Shown here piece by piece: positions 1-11,884 of a stretch of DNA of 64,000 nt. Origin of the DNA: Schistocephalus solidus (Eukaryota > Platyhelminthes > Cestoda > Diphyllobothriidea > Diphyllobothriidae). The translations under genes and the position numbers were made by a program. The stretch is taken from positions 124,001-188,000 of the forward strand of contig WEDG01000466.1 of assembly GCA_017591395.1 (NCBI GenBank), given 5' to 3'. The notes below the pieces were generated by a model that saw only the letters and a program-made list of their open reading frames with translations, had not been told where the DNA came from and made no database searches. Numbering within the stretch: the first letter of the stretch is position 1; each line of letters begins with the position of its first letter.

Positions 1-950
1 TAGAGAGGAAGGAAAGACAGGCAAAAACCTCATAAATGACCTCGAAATGTGTTAATTTAGGCAGTTCGGATGGGGGCGTTGGCTTCTGTGATACTTCCAC
101 GAACCAGAAGTTTCTGTGAGATGGTCAAATGTCCTGGGGCAGTGTGTGCAAGTGAGGCGTGCGTGATTCGTCTCAGTGAGGTAGTTTGGCACCTAAACGA
201 CCAGACTCTCGGGTGACGCCAATGTTTGGTCACAATAGAAGTAGTTGCGAAGTTGGCTCATAGTGGCCAGACTTCGGGTTTTAGTAACAGGCACTTGCGG
301 GAGATATTCAGGGTGTCCTTTTAGTGACGGCTTCATCGATGATCGAGAGGCGGGCGAAGATGTTGTTAAAGGAAGACTATGTTGTGTGCTGGCTTCTAAA
401 AAGTGAAGCGCGTTGATGTTTTGGCGGTCGATACCATGCAAACTAACGTGCTAATGCAGGTATTTTCGTCGCAGCAAGCACACGCCTACTCCCTATTTCG
501 GTGCAGTTGCTACAAGGACTTGCAGGTCTTTATTAAAATGTTTCATCACGTATTTCTAGGTGGTCGTTGCGGGAGCGCTAGCAAAAGCACTGAAACTGTA
601 ATAAATTTGTTCTTTCAAAGTGCCGACTCATATGCAGTAGATTATCATTGTTTCTCAATTGATGCTAGGATAGGCATCTCACAAAGACGTTCCCCATCGT
701 TGAAACGACTAGTGGGTCTTATAGCTGCGCCTGGGTGTCCACTCTATAAGTTGACGTATCCGGTACAAACTTTCTGCTGTTGCTTCTGCTTCAGGAAACG
801 CATATCACAGGGAGCCATGAGGCCATTTTTAACGGGTCAGTTCCCGAGCGAATAGATATGTCCTCCATTTTGACAAGGTGTTCATTGAATAACCGAAAAT
901 AAAACCGATTTTTAGTGCAGTTAGAGTGACGATCGGTTACTGGACACACT
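1..950. other. Unassigned sequence
   Basis: A 150-codon plus-strand frame (403-855) and a shorter antisense frame are present. Neither has a recognisable motif, clear splice context or coding-like composition. No repeat seen elsewhere in the window was recognised here. Confidence 0.4.
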
Positions 951-964
951 AACCCCGTTGTTCC

Positions 965-1051
965 TATAGGCTCACTCTTAAGCCTGAGACTCGAAACCCC
1001 ACCCTATTACGAACGGTCTAACCAATGCACTACGTGCAATGTAACACGTGA
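965..1051 (-). repeat. tRNA-like fragment, probable SINE head
   Basis: On the minus strand a box-A-like TGCATTGGTTAGACCG is followed by a box-B-like GGTTTCGAGTCTC. Spacing and order fit a degenerate internal Pol III promoter. It abuts a SINE-1 body of opposite orientation. Confidence 0.4.
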
Positions 1052-1182
1052 GGTTGGGTATGGCAGGTTGCTGATGGCGAAAAAGCCAGAAATTGACATT
1101 CCAGTCTCTTTTGTTGTCGATTAAGCCTTACTATCTACAATATACTATTCGATGAGCAGCTGCAGGCGGGGCTCGAAATAAA
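1052..1182 (+). repeat. SINE-1 fragment (body and 3' part)
   Basis: It matches the tandem unit at the window end: GGGTATG, CTGATGGCG, GCCAGAAATTGACATTCCAG, TCTCTTTTGTTGTCG, then GCAGGCGGGGCTCGA. At the internal tail position it carries an ACT/ATAC-rich patch where other copies have TA or ACT repeats. Confidence 0.7.
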
Positions 1183-1223
1183 GCATCCCTTTATAGAATA
1201 TCATTCTTGTTCTACAATAGCAG

Positions 1224-1342
1224 ATTCAAAAGACGATTTGGTGAGTATACGCTCTGCTTTCGTGAAATTCTCTTCACACCTGTACCGTTAAAGGCGTACG
1301 TTGAAACTTAGTTTAACTTTAAAACATGAAATCGATTATGTT
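1224..1342 (+). repeat. Short dispersed repeat P, copy 1
   Basis: It carries AAAAGACGATTTGGTGAG, GCTCTGCTTTCG and AACATGAAATCGATTATG. It matches 30823-30935 in the same orientation and 2701-2840 and 3849-3988 in the opposite one. With the 2701 copy it brackets PLE1 as an inverted pair. Confidence 0.7.
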
Positions 1343-1619
1343 CGTCAGTTTGTGTGGGTTGTGTGAGAGGTGTGTACAGGGGAAGGATGCTAAGAAACAG
1401 TGTGTTAGGCGGCATTGCGTGTCTAGTTGACCCGTTCTAGGGAAAGGGGAGGCTAGAGATGGCGCAGAGGAATGCATGCAGTTATGTGCCCGTTGACCAT
1501 GCTAAGCGGGGAGCTTGAACGCGGTTCTTTGGTGCGTACAAGACCAGCTTTTTCAACCTTATGGCAGTCGCTTCTACTGCTGCTGCTACTAGTAGTTGCC
1601 TGGGGTATTTTGGTGGGAC

Positions 1620-2605
1620 CTTATAAATTATACAGAAACCTTCGCTGGGGTCCACACTATCCCCTTTTTCTCAGCCATGCTGGAAGGTGTTCTCTTATTC
1701 TTTTGGATAGGCACCGACTCGTGCGACCAATATAACCAAGCACATCCGTCGATCATATTCACATTGGAGACGGAAAGAGCAGATTCACTCCTTTTCTTAG
1801 ACGTCCTTCTAATAAGAAGACCTGACGGCAGCCTCCGAAGGAGCGTTTATCGAAGGAATACCTGGTCTGGGCAATAAACGAAATTCGGCAGTTTTGTACC
1901 TCTCCTACAGAAACGCAGTCTAGTCCGTTGCTAAGCGCAAAAGGCAAGGAAAATTTCCTCGGCAGATAGTATCGAGGAGGAGCTTGGGAGGATCCAGAAC
2001 CTACTTGGAGAGAACGGATACCCAGATCGGTTTATTACAAAGCATATTGTCGCAAGACCAGTGGAACCTTCCACACCTACTGTTGAAAAGAAAACTCTAT
2101 ACCTAAAAGTGCCCTTTCAAAGGGATGCGGCTAGTTAACTCCTGAAAATACTCCTAAACCAAGCCGTTACACAAAAGTTCCCAGCAGCGAGACTTCAAAT
2201 AGTGTTGTCAACCAACCCTCTTTTATGAGGCTCAAACCACCTCCATGTACATTTACTCATTTACTTGCTCCTATGGAGCAGGTTATATTGGTCGCACGAG
2301 ACAATGCTTAAACAAAATAATAAGAGGACACCTCCCAGCATGACTGAGATGAAGGGATGTCAAGAGCATACACAGCGCCATCCTTACACATATTGTTGAC
2401 TATGGGCATAGTGTGGACCCCAGCGAAGCTTTCCATGTAATTTATAAGGTCCCCCCAAACTACCCCATGCCACTGGGTCAACGTCTACTAGCAGCAGCAG
2501 AAGCGATTGCCATTAGGTTGAAGAAGCTCCCCGCTCCGCTTGGCCAACGGTCGCTTAACTGCATGCATTCCTCCGTGCCATCTCTGTCCTCCCCCTTTTC
2601 CTAGA
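1620..2605 (+). pseudogene. PLE1: Penelope-like element, RT C-terminus plus GIY-YIG endonuclease, broken
   Basis: Penelope-like elements encode a telomerase-related reverse transcriptase joined to a GIY-YIG nuclease. Around 1750-1877 the frame reads IIFTLETE then LLFLDVLLIRRPDGSLRRSV, the conserved 'PFLDVLV.R..DG.L...V' block after the RT catalytic motifs. The linker (GENGYPDRFI, LYLKVPFQRD) follows at about 2000-2140. The endonuclease core (CSYGAGYIGRTRQCL) is at 2266-2310 and the C-terminal AAAEAIAIRLKK at 2490-2530. Several stops and frame changes separate the pieces, and the RT fingers and YxDD motif are absent, so the copy is dead and 5'-truncated. Confidence 0.85.
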
Positions 2606-2700
2606 ACGGCTCTACCAAACACTTACTGCCGCCTATCACACTGTCTCTTATCATCCTTCCCCTATGCACACCTCTCACATAACCTACACAGACGGATGAA

Positions 2701-2840
2701 CGTTATCGATTTAAGTTTAAATTTCTACTACGTTCCAACGTTTCCCTCTAACTGCACTGGCCTGAAGAGAAGTTATCGAAAGCAGCGCATATGCTCGCCA
2801 ACTCGTCTGTTGCATCTTTTAGCGGGAATTTTCGCAACAT
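2701..2840 (-). repeat. Short dispersed repeat P, copy 2
   Basis: Reverse complement of the 1224 and 30823 copies. It includes CTACGTTCCAACGTTTCCCT, GGCCTGAAGAGAAGTTATCG and AAAGCAGCGCATATGCTCGC. It lies about 100 bp after the PLE1 coding remnant, where a PLE 3' untranslated region would be. Confidence 0.75.
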
Positions 2841-3848
2841 TTATTACTGTTACGTCACCCAGGAGAAGGTTAACACACGAGTTCCGCCTTGGCTTTCCTG
2901 TCGGCTTGTTTTAATTCCTTTGTTGCACCTGCTTCAGTGCGCGCGTGTAGGCCTCCAGGCTAGTTGACCGCTCCTTGATTGGCTATCCGAATATGCCCTT
3001 GGAGGTCGATAGCTTCCTGCTAACTTCTGATTTGATAGTGCTGCTCCCCAAACAGACCAAGTGCATCTTTCGCTTACTCGTGGAGATTTGACTCGTTCTC
3101 GCCTCCGCACGTTTCCCGTAACAATTACATTGTCAGATAAGACTCTAAGGCTTACTCTGAAGACAATATAGTGCGACATATCCTATCGCGTGCAAAACCA
3201 CCGATCAGGCTCAACGCACGCTCGGATCGTGCATAGACCGGCATAAGAGGGCTGTGTGACGGGTTGACGAGCTATCTTAAGTGGCTACTCTTATTTACGA
3301 TTAGGATCACGAGTTTGAATTCGCAAGCTCCAAGATAATTGCTCATGCTGGAGGAGAACTCTGCCAATCGATGTTATTGATCTGGCACCAGCTCACAGAA
3401 CCCCACGAGACTCGTCGTTGAATGACTGATGCTCATTATCGCTGCCACTTGTTCTGGCGCAATTGTCATCACTAACGATGAACTCTTGTACGAGTTGGAA
3501 GGCAAAGAGAAACATACAACTTCCTCCGGTGCTTGATGTGTCTCCTTCATAATTATTCATACACACCTGCAAGTCAGACGCTCGCCCCTTTAGTAAAAAT
3601 GTATTTTTTGGAAGATGTTATTATGATCAGTAATACGAATCATTCACTAAATTGCCCGTACGGCAAAATTCGCACTCTATTGCCAGATAGGTAAGCTAAC
3701 TGCCTTGATAAGAGAGTAAGGTAGTATTTTATGATAATTAAGTCTTCCATCCTATTCAAACACGTCATCCAGACGAAGCTCAGGATGGTTCAACGTTATT
3801 TGCGCTTACAAAATAAAGAGTAAATCCAAAACACACACAAACAGAGAG
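2841..3848. other. Unassigned sequence between two P repeats
   Basis: No coding, RNA or repeat signal was recognised. An 81-codon minus-strand frame at 2934-3179 lacks motifs. Confidence 0.4.
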
Positions 3849-3988
3849 CGTTATCGATTTCATGTTTTAAATTTCTACTACTTTTCAACGTTTCCCTATA
3901 ACTGCACGGGCCAGAAGAGAAGTTATCGAAAGCAGCGCGTATGCTCGTCAAATCGTCTTTTGAATCTTTAATGGGAATTTTCGTAACT
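3849..3988 (-). repeat. Short dispersed repeat P, copy 3
   Basis: It repeats the 2701 copy with few changes: CGTTATCGATTTCATG, CAACGTTTCCCTATAACTGC, AGAAGAGAAGTTATCGAAAG, AAATCGTCTTTTGAATC. Same orientation as copy 2, with no PLE coding sequence directly beside it. Confidence 0.75.
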
Positions 3989-5298
3989 TTTAAAACAGAT
4001 TTGTAAACAAAGGCGGTCGATAAAAAGCGTTAAGTATACGACACCATCGACAGCTTCACTATGTGGTAGAGTTTTTTAATGAATCTCTACCATGGCTTTT
4101 TATTTAACGTTCATTGTTAAGATATAGAATATTTGTAAAAATCGTAACATTTTCATCTCAATAGAGCACTTAACTTTTATTTCAGAGTAATTTTTTGCGA
4201 TCCACCTGATCTATTATACCAATCTTGCTATTTCTGCACACCCACGGGAAATGGTGAATTAACAAATATGCAGAAAATTGGAGTATTGTATGGCAGGCAA
4301 CTTAAGTGCCTTAAATAAGAAGCATGACTTTAAGGTTAATTTGACGATCGATTCTGAGGTGCGACCTGGATTTTCGATTACACCCAGTACCAAATGTCGT
4401 TTAAGTTTTTCCGAGAATCCTGGTCACCCGTGTTCAGCAAGTTAACCTGAACCCATTCAAAGGCATTTTCTATGCCGTTAAGCGAAAAACTTTTTTTCCC
4501 TAATTTGGACGTCTTTTCCACTACCAGTATCCCCTCGCTTGAAGATATATTGATGTCCTGGAGGGGTCCAGTCAGCATCGCCATCTGTGCTTCTGATAGG
4601 CAGGCCTTTCGTCTGCCGCTTGTGTTGTCGAGGTCCACCAAACTTACTCAGCGGACGAACATTTCCTATCACATTGTCTACCCTTACGACGTATGTCCGC
4701 ATTGAATCCTCTTCGTTTATTTTGAGGTCATTAATTAACTGTGTGTTCCGCTGGCGAGTTTGCTGCACAATCTATACATTCCAACTTTTTTGAAGACTGG
4801 TAGTTTCATTTAGATACGCAAATTTTTAAATTGTTGACTCATTTGCCGCACCTGCACTTAAAAAGGCTTGACCATTGCGCTGCGTTTTCATGAAGTCGGT
4901 TCGTTTCACCAGGAGCTTGAAAGAAGCCATGTACTGGTTTCAGCGCGTAAATTTCGATCTGGCCTTATGAGCCGAATTGGTTGCCGGAAAAAATGTGTCA
5001 TGCTTTTGGTGCGTGATAAACGCTCTCAAATAATTTCATGTCTTTTTTTATAAAGAACATTGCTCACCATCTACAACGACCATTTATCCGACACAATGTT
5101 AATTTAGATAATGTTATTTTTTAAGTTTAACTTGAAATATGTTAAACGGCATGCAGCGCATTCTGCCAAACACTCAAAACAGTAGACTCTACTTTGATCA
5201 ATAGTCAACGTGGTTTTGTAAGGTAAGGCACCATTGTTTCGCAAATTGGTAGGGCTTGCTTATAAAAACAGGAACCGATCTTAATACCGGTATCTTCA
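3989..5298. other. Unassigned AT-rich sequence
   Basis: Overlapping short frames at 4378-4793 on both strands show no family motif. No repeat relation within the window was found. Confidence 0.4.
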
Positions 5299-5375
5299 GA
5301 GGCAAAATGGCAATGCTGACCAAGACAACAGAGATTGGAATTACCATTTCTGACTCGCAAACCATTATCAACCCA
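5299..5375 (-). repeat. SINE-1 fragment, inverted, at the left edge of the ACT array
   Basis: On the minus strand it reads GAGTCAGAAATGGTAATTCC, AATCTCTGTTGTCTTGGTCA and GCCATTTTGCCTC, the body and tail of SINE-1. Its 5299-5317 part pairs with 5376-5394. Confidence 0.65.
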
Positions 5376-5394
5376 AGCATTGCTATTCTGCCTC
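5376..5394 (+). repeat. SINE-1 tail segment at the array start
   Basis: AGCATTGCTATTCTGCCTC corresponds to the SINE-1 tail GTCATGTTATTCTGCCTAT. The trinucleotide array starts directly after it. It is complementary to 5299-5317 at 17 of 19 positions. Confidence 0.55.
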
Positions 5395-5574
5395 AAATAC
5401 TACTACTACTTATACTACTACTACTACTAATTCTACTACTACTACAACCACAACTACTACTACTACTGGTACCACTACTACTACTACTACTATTACTACT
5501 TCTTCTACTACTACTACTACTTCTACTACCACAAATACTACTGCTACTGCTACCACTACTACTACTACTACAAA

Positions 5575-5605
<31 letters not shown>

Positions 5606-5627
5606 GACTACTACTACTACTACTACT

Positions 5628-5663
<36 letters not shown>

Positions 5664-8600
5664 GTACTACTACCTCTACTATTACTACTACTACTACTAC
5701 TACTACAAAAACTACTACTACTACTACAATTACGACTTCTACTAATAATACTACTACTACTTCTACTACTTCTACTACTACCACTACTACTATTACTTAT
5801 ACTACCACTTCTACTACTACTACTAATACTACTTATACTACTACTACAACCACAACTACTACTACTACTGCTATCACTAATAGTACTACAACTACTACTA
5901 CTACTACTACTATTACTACTACTACTACTACTACCTACTACTGACTACCACTACTACCACTACTCACTACTACTACCACTACTAGTACATTCTACTACTA
6001 ACACTACTACTATTACTCATATCACCACCACTACTCACTACTACTACAACCAATACTACTTCTACTCTACTACCACAACCACAACTAATACTTACTACTG
6101 CTACCACTACTACTACTACTACCACTACTACCACTCACACTACCACTACTACCACTACTACTCACTACTTCACAACCACTCTTTACTCACCACAACCACT
6201 CACTGCTACTGCTACCACTACTACTCTACTCACTACTCACTCACCATGACTACTACCACTACTACTCACTCTACTACTCACTACTACTACTCTAATACTA
6301 CCACTACTACTATTACTTATACTCACCACTCCTACTCACAACTACTAATACTACTTATTATACCACTACTACATCCAAAACTACCACTACTACTGTCATC
6401 ACTATAGTCATCTACAACTCACTACCACCACCACCACTTACTACTCACCACAAAAACGAATACCACTCACTACTACTACTACTCTACCACTCTACACCAC
6501 CACCTACTTATGACGACTACCTACTTACTACTTTCACTACTCTACTTTGATGACATACTCATTAGTCTGAGACCTTTACTACCACTGCTACCACTACTAC
6601 TTCACTACTACTTACTTCTACTTTCACTATCATACAACCATAACCCACTTCACTTTACTTCCTCATATTTCTTTACCACTACTTCACTACCATTTCTACT
6701 TACTCTACTGACTACATACTACTCACATAACTACTTTCTACTACTTACTACTACTCCTACTACTTACTCTCTCTAATCTACACATTGACTACTGCTACTC
6801 TACTCACTTTCACTACTTCTGACTACTACTTTACTTTACCATAGTCCACTTCACTACTACTTACTACTACCTTAATTCCACAGCACTACTACTTTCACTA
6901 CTTACTACTTTACTACTACTACTACTACTACTCACTACAAAATCCACTACTACCACTACTACCACCATTACTACTACTTACTACTCTTACACTACTTTTC
7001 ACTGTAGACGCATACTCAATTAAATCTACTAATAATGAGCCACTACTTACGACACACTACTCTACTCACTACGACATTTACATTTACCACTACTTCTACC
7101 ACTTACAACTACTTTACAAACGACTCCATCTCTAACATCTTTACTACTTACTTCTAATTTACTAACTACCTAACACTACAACTGATACTTAAACTACCAC
7201 TACTACTACTACTACTTAATACTACTTACTCTACTTCACAACCAAGGAACTACCATCACATTATACTACTAAGCACTTCACTACTGTGCATACTACTTAC
7301 TTAATACTTTCTTAATTACTTACTTCTCAAATTTACTTTTTATTGATCTACTACTTACTTCTACTTCTACTTCATAAACTACTTCACTTAATGGCTTCTT
7401 TCACTTCACCACTACTACTATTACTTCTTATACTACTGCACTCCTACTTACTACTATTTACTTACTACTTACTTCTACCATACCTTACTTACTACTAACC
7501 ATACTTTAATGCTTGTCACTACTAGTAATTGCTTTTGCAGTTTTGCTACTCTGATTACTTTACTAATACTTACTACTTTGCACTCACATTTTACTTTCTT
7601 GGGATGCATCTACTTTACTATTTACTTCCATATTTCTACTATTACTACTTTACTCTAATTACTACTTACTACTTACTACTATACCATTTTCACTACTACT
7701 TCATAACCACATACTACTCTCAGCACTGCAATTACTACTCTGGACTGCTACTTCATGACTCACGACTCACTACTCTACTACTACCACTCTTTACTCTTAC
7801 TTTCTACTACTTTACATGCTACTCTCTCTTACTACTTTCTAACTACATTACCATAAATAAAAACTATTCTCTTCTTGAATACTATTTCTCATTTCATTGA
7901 CTCACCACTCACTACTGACATATACTTCTCTTCCACTACTTACTTCATGTGCTCCATAACATGAATACTACTCTACTTACTTACTACAACTCATAACTCT
8001 GTACTACTACTGCTACCACTACTCTACTCTACTTTCATCTACTATAATCCATACTACTTAATCATTTCATTTCAATTTCTACTTTTCACTAATTTTAGCT
8101 TTTAATTACATTACATTTACCACTTCACTACTATATTACATTTCTACTACACCATAACTACTTCACTTAATTACTACTACTACTTACTACTTTCTGACTA
8201 ATTTCACACTTACTCTACTCTACCACTTCACTACTATTACATTTATACTACTATACTCTTACTACATAAACTACTACTACTTATACTACTTCACTACATC
8301 CATAAACTACTTACTTATTTACTGCTATCACTAGCAGTAATTAAGCATCTCACTACTACTACACGACTCACTTACTTAATTTACCACTACTACTACTTAC
8401 TACTTCTCTGAACACTACTATCCATCACTTTATACTCACCTCACTACTTACTTACTTAATACTTACTTCTTACTCTCTACTACATAACCACAACTAATAC
8501 TACTTACTGCTACTAATTACTACTGCTACTTTTCATTTCTACTTACTACATCACTGCTTTAATTACTTCACTGCTACCTAATCACTTACTACTTCACTTT

Positions 8601-11040
8601 TATTTTGACTACTCACTTACTACTGCTACTACTACTACTACTTACTCTACTTAATTTACTACTTACTTCACTCTCTCTGTACTCAAATTACTCACTCACT
8701 TACTACTACTATCACTACTACTCACTACTCTGGCTCTCACCACTACTACTACTTATACTCACTGTACTCTTATATTACAACCACTACTACTCACTTATAC
8801 TACTACTACATGCACATACTACTACTTCACATTTTCACTCAGTATCACTCATTAGTACTCATAAACTACTACCACTCTTACTACTTCACTTCTTACTCTC
8901 ACAAAAACGACTCACTTCACTTACTTCATCACTTACTACTACTTACTCACTCACTCAACACTTCACTACTATTACTTTCTATACTACCACTTACCTTACT
9001 ACTTCACTATTATCTACTTTATTTCTACTCGCATAAACCACAACTAATACTCCTTTACTACTACTGCCACCTACTACTCACTAAATCACTACTACTTACT
9101 TACTTCTATTCTCAGCTCATAAACTCACTAACTGACTCTTTACCATCACTGCCTAGCTCACCACTTACTACTCACTACTTTTACTTCTATCTACTTCTAC
9201 TCACCACTTACTTTTGACCTCATCACTAACTACTTCACTACTCCTCACTACTTTACTACTACTTATTCTTACCTACTCACTTTGACTTCTACCTGCGACT
9301 ACTCATCATTCTACCACCTCTCACTTCTCCTACTCTACTACTCTTTACTTCCACTTCTACTTCACTACTACTACTACTACCACCACACTTGCCTTACCAC
9401 CACTTCACCACCTACTACTCCACTACCACTACTACTTTCACTTACTACTTACTACTACTCACTACTTACTTCACATCCACTACTACTTCTTTAACTGACT
9501 TCTACCACTTCTACTACTTTGAGACTTCTACTATTTCTTTTACCACTGAGCTCAATTCACTACTTCACTACTCACTTACCACCACATACTAGCCTCTCAC
9601 TCTACTTCTACTCTACTTACTCTACTCATCTTTACCATAACTACTTACAAAAACGACACTACTTCCACTTAATACTCTTACTACTACTTCCGCACTTACT
9701 AACACTACAACTTCTTACTTACTCACTCACTACCACTACTTGCCACTTCACTACTAACACTACTTCCCATCACTACAACCATGAGACCACCACCACTACT
9801 CACTCAGCCACCACTACCTACTACTCACTACCACTACCACCACTTCACCACCACTTCCCACTCCACGCACACCAAACCACTGTCACTGCCTCACTGGGCT
9901 TTCTACCACTCACTCACTACTCACTACTGCTCTCACTCACATCTACCACTCACTCACTTCACTCACCACCTCTTACAAACTTTTCCCACTCTACTCTACT
10001 ACCTACTCACTTCTTAGCGGACTCACTTCACCACTCTAATTTCACCACAACTACTACTACTTCACTCTATCACTCACTCACTCACTCCCACTACTCACCA
10101 ACTTCTACTTACCTATACTGGCACCACCCTTCTACTCACTACTACTACGCGAACACCATCTGTTCACCACCACTAAACCACCACACACTCACGCCATCGC
10201 TCACCAGTACCACTGCCTCCCACTTCTCCACCACCACTTCACTCACTCACTTCACCTACTACTTCACTACTCACTACTCACTTTCACCACTCCCACTCAC
10301 TTCACTATCACTCACTCACTACTCTACTTACTTCACTGCTACTCACTTCAACACCTTTACTCCCCACCAGCCACTTCTACTCACCACAACCACTCGCAAG
10401 CTCGTGCCACTCCACGCATCACTACTCACTCCTACTTTATCACTGACTACTCACTACTCCTACCTACTGTCACTACTACATCTACCTGGCTACATTACTA
10501 CTAAATGCAAAACTACTCTCCTGAATACTACTACTACTTCTAAATGACTACCACTCTACTTCACGTACTTATACCTCCGCTACTTACTTCACGTCTACTA
10601 CTGAATACTCTGCTTCTTACTACTACTTTCACAACCTACAACTCACTACTACTCATAGCACTACCTACTACTACTACTTAACTACTTCTACTCTCTGCTA
10701 CTTCAGCTACTACTACTACTTCTACTACTATTACGACTATTACTACTACTTATAATCCTACTACTACTACTACCTATACTACGACTACTACTACAACTAC
10801 TACTTCTACTTCTATTAAGACTACTACTACTACTACTGCTACTACGACTAATTCTACTTCTACTCTAAATACTACTACTACTACTTCTACTACTACTACT
10901 ACATTTACTAATTCTACTACTACTTCTACTCTTTCTACATCTACTACTACTACTAGTGCTGCTTCTACCACTTCTTCTACTACTACTTATACTACTAGTA
11001 CTACTACTTCTTCTAATACTACTTCTACTACTACTACTAC
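5395..11040. repeat. ACT/CTA trinucleotide array, 5.6 kb
   Basis: Near-perfect CTA repeats occupy roughly 5395-5960 and 10680-11040. Between them the sequence is degenerate and still almost free of G on the plus strand. It is T-richer (TTACTACTT, TTCACT) from about 6500 to 9000 and C-richer (CACTCACTCAC, CCACCAC) from about 9300 to 10500. Long open frames result only because CTA, TAC and ACT read as Leu, Tyr and Thr; the minus strand read as TAG gives stops. It is not a gene. Confidence 0.95.
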
Positions 11041-11118
11041 TATTAGTAGCTACTCTGCTGTTGACGGGCTCGAGAATTAGCTCTAAGCAGAACAGAACTA
11101 GTGAGTTTCCTCAAAGAT
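11041..11118 (+). repeat. SINE-1 3' part at the right edge of the ACT array
   Basis: TAGTAGCTACTCTGCTG, TTGACGGGCTCGAGA and GAACAGAACTAGTGAGTTTC line up in order with SINE-1 TTAGCTGCCTTACGGCTGCT, GGCGGGGCTTGAGAG and GCACAACGGGACGAGTGAGT. The copy at 44600-44710 gives the closest match. Confidence 0.65.
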
Positions 11119-11884
11119 CATTCAGATTTCAACGTATGTTTGTTCAACCTGCAAGATTAGGGTCAAGTTACGGTGATGGTTAATGCTAGGTTTAAGAGTA
11201 GCATTACTATCAAGGTAAGGATGAATGTTTGTGTTAGGCTTAATTCTGTTCCCTGGAATTTAGAGCACGACCAATTGTTGTACGTGGTGGGTCTCCCTCT
11301 GCCAGCGTCTTGTTGGATTGGGGCACTTTGAGCATGTCCCACACTTTGAATTGAAACATTCAGATCCACAAAACAACATTCCTTGTACCGCATAGCGTGA
11401 ACTATCCCGGCTCAGTTGACCATGCGTCACTTGAAGTCTTTCATTTAGCCATTCAAGTCATCTTGCTGCTATTTTGACCAGCAGATAGGAAAGTTTTTTA
11501 AGTACCTAAGTGCTACAAAGCACTGTCCGTGAGAAAGTCAAAAAGGTTACGTATTCTTTGCTATGGGGGAGCAGCTAACTGAATAAAGCTTTGAAATGCT
11601 GTTCAGAATAATGGTCGTTTAGGAACAGGGAGCTGTTCGTTATAAATAAAGTTCAGTTATTACGCCTGCTAATGAAACGTTTTTGTTTAATTCCATATTG
11701 CCAAAAGGTGACCCTACCAACCAAGATCATGGTCCGGCAAATGGCTTTCCTTATCCATGGAAGTAGAAACTTGATACGCCCGTCAATTTGAGCTGGTGTA
11801 CATTAGAATGAACAATCGCACTTGGAAATGACAAAATGCACATCTGAGCAGAACTAGTCGCGTCGTTGCAACAAAAATTTGATT
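11119..11884. other. Unassigned sequence
   Basis: Nothing recognised. A few degenerate GGTTA/GTTAGG words occur at 11160-11250. Confidence 0.4.

Noticed and set aside
403..855. 150-codon plus-strand frame
   Set aside because: No recognisable motif, and frames of this size are expected by chance in a window this large; kept only as unassigned sequence.
5256..10547. Long open frames of Leu, Tyr, Thr and Ser across the ACT array, including 383- and 342-codon ones
   Set aside because: They are forced by the trinucleotide repeat, which has no stop in the plus frames; no domain, splice signal or bounded start supports translation.
10774..10971. Poly-valine minus-strand frame
   Set aside because: Product of reading the same repeat as GTA/GTT on the other strand.
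11119..11250. Interstitial telomere next to the ACT array
   Set aside because: Only scattered GGTTA-like words; no tandem TTAGGG run.
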